NCBI GenBank assembly: GCA_017466965.1
Contig: JAFTTD010000164.1
Span: 1 to 10,872, forward strand
Reading direction: 5' to 3'
Length of the DNA stretch: 10,872 nucleotides
Source of the DNA: Bacteroidaceae bacterium
Lineage (GTDB): Bacteria; Bacteroidota; Bacteroidia; Bacteroidales; Bacteroidaceae
Part shown: positions 6,937 to 10,872 of the stretch, piece after piece
Layout: the number at the start of each line of letters is the position of its first letter
Position numbering within the stretch: the stretch's first letter is position 1
Made by a program: the position numbers and the translations under genes
The notes under the pieces: generated by a model
The model's database searches: none
The model's input: the letters and a program-made list of their open reading frames with translations, nothing else
What the model was told of the DNA's origin: nothing

Positions 6937-6955
6937 TTCAGAAGCATCTTCTGAA
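6937..6955. repeat. Short hairpin with GTTCAGAA arm
   Basis: TTCAGAAG (6937-6944) and CTTCTGAA (6948-6955) form an 8-bp perfect inverted repeat around CAT. The left arm belongs to GTTCAGAA (6936-6943), which also occurs at 6841 and 6857 in the octamer block, so the same short word recurs across this intergenic region. Confidence 0.55.
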
Positions 6956-6980
6956 TTCCAGAATCCCTACAAACTCAAAT

Positions 6981-7014
6981 GTGCCAAAACGAGAGCGCGC
7001 TCTCATTTTGACAC
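6981..7014 (-). terminator. alaS terminator hairpin
   Basis: The 16-nt arms 6981-6996 and 6999-7014 surround the self-complementary GAGAGCGCGCTCTC. The two mismatches on the plus strand (C opposite A) become G-U pairs in minus-strand RNA, so the stem is fully paired only in the alaS direction. It begins 23 bp after the alaS stop and is followed by ATTTGAGTTTG. The strand-specific pairing supports its assignment to alaS. Confidence 0.75.
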
Positions 7015-7037
7015 ACCTTATATATATTCACATTAGA

Positions 7038-9653
7038 TTACAATTCAGCCAATTCAATTACCTTGTCAACAGCAGACTTCAGTCCTTCAGCATTTTTACC
7101 TCCGGCTGTAGCGAAATGAGCCTGTCCGCCGCCACCGCCTTGAATGAGCTTAGCTGCTTCGCGAACAATCTTTCCTGCATTCTTGCCTTCCTTTACAAGG
7201 TCATCGCTGAACGCAACAGTCAGATTCGGCTTGTCGCCTGCCACTCCACCAATAACAACAAGGAGATTCTCAGCGAACTGGGCACGCAACTGGAACGCCA
7301 TATCCTTTGCGCCCTGAGCATCAACAGGAAGAACTCCGCTTACAACTTTAATGCCGTTCACGTTCTTTGCATGCTCAACCATCTTCGCCTTGTACTCGCC
7401 TACTTTCTGCGCCTTAAACTCGTCAAGCTGCTTCTTCAGTTCAGCATTGTCGTCAATATATTTCTTTATTGCTGGAACAAGGTCTGGAGCATTATTGAAC
7501 AAAGCCTTCAGGTCTGCAAGCGTATCCTGAACTGTATCCATCATTTCTTCCACCTTCTTGCCTGTAACAGCCTCAATACGGCGAACACCAGCAGCAATAG
7601 AACTTTCACTGATTATACGAACCATTCCGAGACAACCTGTGCTGCTTGCATGGCAACCTCCACAGAACTCTACAGAAGTGCCAAACTGAACCACTCTCAC
7701 CTTGTCGCCATACTTCTCTCCGAACAGAGCTATAGCTCCAAGTTTCTTAGCCTCCTCAATAGGATAGTCGCGATACTCCTTCAGAGGGATGTTCTGACGG
7801 ATTTTCTCGTTCACAATATGCTCAACCTCACGCAACTGCTCTGGAGTTACTTTTTCAAAATGAGAGAAGTCGAAACGAAGTCCGTCAGGAGTTACAAGCG
7901 ATCCTTTCTGCTCAACATGAGTTCCAAGCACCTCGCGCAAAGCCTCGTCAAGCAAGTGTGTGCAAGTATGGTTAGCCTCAGTAGCACGGCGCTTCTCCAC
8001 ATCTACGCAAGCCATAAATTCAGCTTCCGGATTCAGAGGCATCTTTGCCACATGATGGACAGACAGGTTGTTCTCGCTCTTTGTGTCGATAACCTCCACT
8101 GTTTCATCTTCGCTAACGAGCACGCCCTGATCGCCCACTTCACCACCCATTTCAGCATAGAAAGGAGTTGCGTCGAGCACCACCTCAAAGAAAGTGGCTT
8201 TCTTCTGCTTTACCTCACGATATTTCAGTATTCGGCAGCTGTGTTCAGTGTAATCGTAACCTACGAACTTGCTTTCTCCCTCATGGAGAACAACCCAGTC
8301 GCCAGTCTCAACAGCAGCCGCATTGCGTGCACGGTCCTTCTGCTTCTGCATCTCCACATTGAATCCAGCCTCATCCACTGTCATTCCGTTCTCGCGGCAG
8401 ATAAGTTCTGTAAGGTCAAGCGGGAATCCGAATGTGTCAAAAAGAGTGAACGCCTTGTCGCCTGCAATTTCAGTCTTGCCTGCAGCCTTAGTCTCTTCCA
8501 TCACTCCGTTAAGCAGTTTTATACCGTTCTCCAGAGTGCGGAGGAACGAATCCTCCTCTTCCTTCATCACCTTCATGATGAGTTCCTTCTGTGCCGGCAG
8601 TTCAGGGAATGCATCTCCCATTTCTGCAATCAGCGTAGGAACAAGTCTGTATATGAACGCTTCCTTCTGTCCGAGGAATGTATATCCGTAGCGTACTGCA
8701 CGGCGCAGAATTCTTCTGATGACATATCCCGCCTTCGCATTGCTTGGCAACTGTCCGTCAGCAATAGAGAAAGCAATAGCACGCAAGTGGTCTGCAACCA
8801 CACGCATTGCCACGTCAGTCTTCTCGTCTGTTCCGTACTTCACTCCCGCCATGTCGCCGAGCACCTTGATGATAGGCTGGAACACATCAGTGTCATAGTT
8901 TGAAGTCTTGCCCTGCATAGTGCGCACAAGACGTTCAAATCCCATACCCGTGTCGATAACCTTTGCTGGAAGCGGTTCGAGCGAATGGTCAGCCTTGCGG
9001 TTATACTGCATGAACACGAGGTTCCATATCTCAATAACCTGCGGATTGTCCTTGTTCACAAGCTCTGCACCTGGCACTTTTGCCTTCTCTTCCTCCGAGC
9101 GTGAGTCGATATGTATTTCCGAACATGGACCGCAAGGGCCTGTGTCGCCCATTTCCCAGAAGTTGTCGTGCTTGTTTCCATTTATTATATGGTCTTTTGG
9201 CAGATATTTCTCCCAGATGGCTGCAGCCTCGTTGTCGCGCTCAAGTCCTTCCTCCTCCGAACCCTCGAACACAGTGGCATAAAGGTTCTTCGGGTCAAGC
9301 TTCAGTACGTCAACAAGATATTCCCATGCCCAGTCAATTGCTTCTTTCTTGAAATAGTCGCCGAAACTCCAGTTTCCGAGCATCTCAAACATTGTGTGGT
9401 GATATGTGTCATGGCCCACTTCCTCAAGGTCGTTGTGCTTACCGCTCACGCGCAGACACTTCTGTGTGTCAGCAGCCCTGCGGCTCTTAGGCTGAGCATT
9501 ACCAAGAATGATGTCCTTGAACTGGTTCATACCAGCGTTAGTGAACATCAGCGTTGGGTCATCCTTTATGACCATTGGAGCAGACGGAACAATCAGGTGT
9601 TCCTTGCTTTCAAAGAATTTTTTGAAAGACTCTCTAATTTCATTTGCTGTCAT
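7038..9653 (-). CDS. alaS: Alanyl-tRNA synthetase
   Basis: The protein has 871 residues, full length for bacterial AlaRS. It charges tRNA-Ala with alanine using ATP and hydrolyses Ser-tRNA-Ala and Gly-tRNA-Ala made in error. The class II catalytic domain is at the N-terminus: [15 protein letters not shown] (33-47), the motif 2 region [20 protein letters not shown] (82-101), and motif 3 around DTGMGFERL (234-242). The editing domain carries the zinc-binding residues H562 and H566 (HTCTH) and C664 and H668 (CGGCH), all present. The C-terminal DHHA1/C-Ala region ends in a glycine run, [14 protein letters not shown] (839-852). No truncation or frameshift is seen. The ATG at 9653 gives the usual N-terminus ([13 protein letters not shown]). 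It is transcribed alone, with a -7 box at 9696-9703 and a terminator at 6981-7014. The long plus-strand frame opposite it is a shadow of its codon usage. Confidence 0.98.
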   Translation of the reverse strand: MTANEIRESFKKFFESKEHLIVPSAPMVIKDDPTLMFTNAGMNQFKDIILGNAQPKSRRAADTQKCLRVSGKHNDLEEVGHDTYHHTMFEMLGNWSFGDYFKKEAIDWAWEYLVDVLKLDPKNLYATVFEGSEEEGLERDNEAAAIWEKYLPKDHIINGNKHDNFWEMGDTGPCGPCSEIHIDSRSEEEKAKVPGAELVNKDNPQVIEIWNLVFMQYNRKADHSLEPLPAKVIDTGMGFERLVRTMQGKTSNYDTDVFQPIIKVLGDMAGVKYGTDEKTDVAMRVVADHLRAIAFSIADGQLPSNAKAGYVIRRILRRAVRYGYTFLGQKEAFIYRLVPTLIAEMGDAFPELPAQKELIMKVMKEEEDSFLRTLENGIKLLNGVMEETKAAGKTEIAGDKAFTLFDTFGFPLDLTELICRENGMTVDEAGFNVEMQKQKDRARNAAAVETGDWVVLHEGESKFVGYDYTEHSCRILKYREVKQKKATFFEVVLDATPFYAEMGGEVGDQGVLVSEDETVEVIDTKSENNLSVHHVAKMPLNPEAEFMACVDVEKRRATEANHTCTHLLDEALREVLGTHVEQKGSLVTPDGLRFDFSHFEKVTPEQLREVEHIVNEKIRQNIPLKEYRDYPIEEAKKLGAIALFGEKYGDKVRVVQFGTSVEFCGGCHASSTGCLGMVRIISESSIAAGVRRIEAVTGKKVEEMMDTVQDTLADLKALFNNAPDLVPAIKKYIDDNAELKKQLDEFKAQKVGEYKAKMVEHAKNVNGIKVVSGVLPVDAQGAKDMAFQLRAQFAENLLVVIGGVAGDKPNLTVAFSDDLVKEGKNAGKIVREAAKLIQGGGGGQAHFATAGGKNAEGLKSAVDKVIELAEL

Positions 9654-9687
9654 CGTATATATCTTTTATTCGTTTATTTTGCCTGAA

Positions 9688-9703
9688 ATATCTTGCAAAG
9701 ATA
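9688..9703 (-). promoter_or_regulatory. alaS -7 box inside a palindrome
   Basis: Minus-strand TATCTTTG at 9703-9696 is an exact TAnnTTTG match, 42 bp upstream of the alaS ATG. A -33-like TCTG (9727-9724) lies 20 nt further upstream. The box is half of a perfect inverted repeat, ATATCTT-GCA-AAGATAT (9688-9704), that would cover the -7 box and the predicted start of transcription. A second near-palindrome, TACATTTTAAATGTA (9704-9718), fills the spacer upstream. Confidence 0.6.
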
Positions 9704-9777
9704 TACATTTTAAATGTAATTATCAGAAAACGAGTTTTATTTTAACATTGAGTCCTTATGTTTTTAATTTTTAAGTT

Positions 9778-9820
9778 ATTGATTATGGCGGTCACTCATC
9801 GAGCAACCGCCATAATCAAT
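9778..9820. terminator. 15-bp inverted repeat after the PadR operon
   Basis: Perfect arms ATTGATTATGGCGGT (9778-9792) and ACCGCCATAATCAAT (9806-9820) surround a 13-nt loop. It starts 19 bp past the end of the membrane-protein gene on the minus strand, the right place for that operon's terminator. The minus-strand tail is A-rich (AACTTAAAAATT) rather than U-rich. The plus-strand tail, TTTAAGTAATTTTG, fits better, though no plus-strand gene ends here. The hairpin is certain; its terminator role is likely but atypical. Confidence 0.6.
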
Positions 9821-9839
9821 TTAAGTAATTTTGTAAATG

Positions 9840-10253
9840 CTATTGAAAAATCTCATCTTTCACATAGCCTTTTATTGTTTTCTTTTGTTCACAAAGATAA
9901 AAAACGAAATGCACAGACAGACCTATTCCCCAAGATATAGCTGTGTATGTCATTGCTTGAAGGCTCTCAGTGTTCCACCCCAAGTAATATACCCCGTAAC
10001 CAATGCTAACACATAAAATGTAGGTTACTAAATGATATCTGAAACCAATATCGTGAACCTCATTTTCAATGTAATCTTTCTTCCCGAAATACAATCCAGC
10101 AAGAAACATCAAGCATCCATATAAAACGGAGCAAACAACAGTTCCCCAAATACTGTTGGCTTCTATACATAAATTCAGAACATATCTGAATAATATAGTC
10201 AAAACTAATGCACAAATTGCAAACTGTCCCAATCTGATTGTCAATGCTTTCAT
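9840..10253 (-). CDS. Four-helix integral membrane protein, PadR-operon partner
   Basis: The protein has 137 residues. Four hydrophobic segments are visible at about 8-28, 36-56, 74-93 and 103-121, joined by short loops. The longest loop (57-73, GKKDYIENEVHDIGFRY) is charged, and the C-terminus is Lys-rich (EQKKTIKGYVKDE), which puts both ends inside the cell if four helices are right. I do not recognise a named family, and there is no transporter or enzyme motif. It starts 3 bp after the stop of the PadR-type regulator gene, so the two form an operon. Short membrane proteins are often encoded directly after PadR genes and are thought to be their regulated targets. A role in envelope stress or small-molecule sensing or export is possible by analogy only. 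Confidence 0.85.
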   Translation of the reverse strand: MKALTIRLGQFAICALVLTILFRYVLNLCIEANSIWGTVVCSVLYGCLMFLAGLYFGKKDYIENEVHDIGFRYHLVTYILCVSIGYGVYYLGWNTESLQAMTYTAISWGIGLSVHFVFYLCEQKKTIKGYVKDEIFQ

Positions 10254-10256
10254 AAC

Positions 10257-10607
10257 TTAATAATTTAAAAGGTTTGTAATGGATTCTTTAGTGAATATCT
10301 TGATGTTTCGCTCAACAAAAAGCTGAAACAACTCTTTGCCCACATCTGTAAGATAGTAGTATTTTCTATCTGGCCCCTTGCTAACTCTTTTACATTCATA
10401 TGCAACAATTCCTAAATTAAGGAATTTCCGCAAATTCCGATACAGACTTTGCTCTTCACAAGACATTGAGCCATCTGACATATTTTCAACAAATTCCTTT
10501 ATTTCCTCTACGCACTTTTTACCCTCTTTAAGTCCTAAAAAAACCCAGAAAGTCAGTTGTCCTTTTTTATATGTCTCCTCCCATGCATTGAGCAATTCAT
10601 TTATCAT
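10257..10607 (-). CDS. PadR family transcriptional regulator
   Basis: The protein has 116 residues from the ATG at 10607 (MINELLNAWEETYKKGQL). The frame runs further upstream, but that part would include the promoter box at 10662-10669, so it is not used. An ATG at 10622 (five residues longer) is the only serious alternative. The winged-helix fold reads as helix 1 KKGQLTFWVFLGLKEG, helix 2 around KKCVEEIKEFV, a recognition helix CEEQSLYRNLRKFLNLGIV, and the wing YECKRVSKGPDRKYYYLTDVG. GPDRKYYYLT is the signature PadR wing. It is short and lacks the long C-terminal dimerisation domain of PadR subfamily 1, but has a final helix (LFQLFVERNIKIF). It probably represses its own operon with the downstream membrane protein. 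The inducing signal is unknown. Confidence 0.9.
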   Translation of the reverse strand: MINELLNAWEETYKKGQLTFWVFLGLKEGKKCVEEIKEFVENMSDGSMSCEEQSLYRNLRKFLNLGIVAYECKRVSKGPDRKYYYLTDVGKELFQLFVERNIKIFTKESITNLLNY

Positions 10608-10661
10608 ATAATAATCATGCATAATAAATACGTTATCTTGTATTAAACAACTTGTATAATG

Positions 10662-10692
10662 CAAATATACTACTACTTTTTGAATCTCCAAT
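10662..10692 (-). promoter_or_regulatory. Promoter of the padR-membrane protein operon
   Basis: On the minus strand ATTG (10692-10689), a near match to the TTTG -33 box, is followed after 19 nt by TATATTTG (10669-10662), an exact TAnnTTTG -7 match. Spacing and position fit a Bacteroidetes sigma-A promoter with a leader of about 45 nt to the ATG at 10607. A small inverted repeat, GTATA-N7-TATAC (10654-10670), overlaps the -7 box and the start region and could be a PadR operator; this is weak. Confidence 0.65.
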
Positions 10693-10872
10693 AAAAAAGA
10701 AATTATTTTTTCCGATATTGTCCTAATTTTATTTATTATACATCTACCATCTCTCCTACACAAAATTACATTTAAAAATCCGTTAATAACTAGCTTTCTG
10801 CTTTTTTACAGCAAATTCATCAACGCAGATCCTCATTCTCAACGTGAAAAAGCATTGTGGTGTCCGATTGTA
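10693..10872. other. A/T-rich end region, no supported gene
   Basis: This stretch upstream of the padR promoter holds no gene I can support. Two frames stay open to the right edge. On the minus strand, 10872-10783 could be the last 29 residues of a gene (ending VKKQKASY, then TAA). On the plus strand, an ATG-less frame contains INADPHSQREKALWCPI. The last ~70 bp are less A/T-rich than the rest, so some real element may begin there, but the window ends too soon to decide. Confidence 0.4.

Noticed and set aside
6930..8903. Long plus-strand open frame of 657 codons opposite alaS
   Set aside because: It lies antisense to a complete, clearly conserved alaS, its translation is rich in Ser, His, Leu and Cys with no domain pattern, and it starts inside the alaS terminator region. 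It is a codon-usage shadow.
9654..9695. T-box or other riboswitch in the alaS leader
   Set aside because: The predicted leader is only about 35-45 nt, too short for a T-box, and shows no specifier or antiterminator structure.
10608..10763. N-terminal extension of the PadR frame to 10763
   Set aside because: It would include the promoter boxes at 10662-10692, and the extra residues show no PadR similarity.

Overview
The window looks like a chromosomal segment of a Bacteroidales bacterium, most likely Prevotella or a close relative. The evidence is a DUF3822-type protein next to rsmD, promoter boxes of the Bacteroidetes type (TAnnTTTG), no visible Shine-Dalgarno sequences, A/T-rich leaders, and a Bacteroidetes-style outer-membrane beta-barrel at the left edge. 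The genus is inferred from overall protein character, not proven. Most genes are housekeeping. No prophage, insertion sequence, CRISPR array, tRNA or rRNA was seen.

Layout. (1) 2-508 (+) is the C-terminal end of an outer-membrane beta-barrel protein with a Gly/Arg/Met-rich tail. It converges on the next operon across a long bidirectional hairpin terminator. (2) 2832-695 (-) is a three-gene operon: a membrane-anchored protein with a pilin-like N-terminus, a DUF3822 protein, and the 16S rRNA methyltransferase RsmD. (3) 2933-4417 (+), divergent from that operon across 100 bp, is a RecD2/Dda-like superfamily 1 helicase. A hairpin-rich convergent intergenic region follows. (4) 6776-4614 (-) holds a solitary D12-class adenine-N6 DNA methyltransferase and then manA (phosphomannose isomerase), which has its own apparent promoter. 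(5) 6777-7037 is a repeat-rich intergenic region with a degenerate heptamer/octamer array just upstream of the methyltransferase and the alaS terminator. (6) 9653-7038 (-) is a complete alaS. (7) 10607-9840 (-) is a two-gene operon of a short PadR-type repressor and a four-helix membrane protein, with a good promoter upstream. The last ~180 bp carry no gene that can be supported.

The helicase, RsmD and AlaRS serve DNA maintenance, ribosome maturation and translation, and ManA feeds mannose and nucleotide-sugar metabolism. The less ordinary parts are the pilin-like/DUF3822 pair, the orphan methyltransferase with a variable-looking repeat upstream, the three-arm hairpin at 4453-4520, the palindrome over the alaS start region, and the PadR/membrane-protein unit. 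I found no clearly new multi-gene system. The pilin-like/DUF3822 pair is the best candidate for undescribed function.
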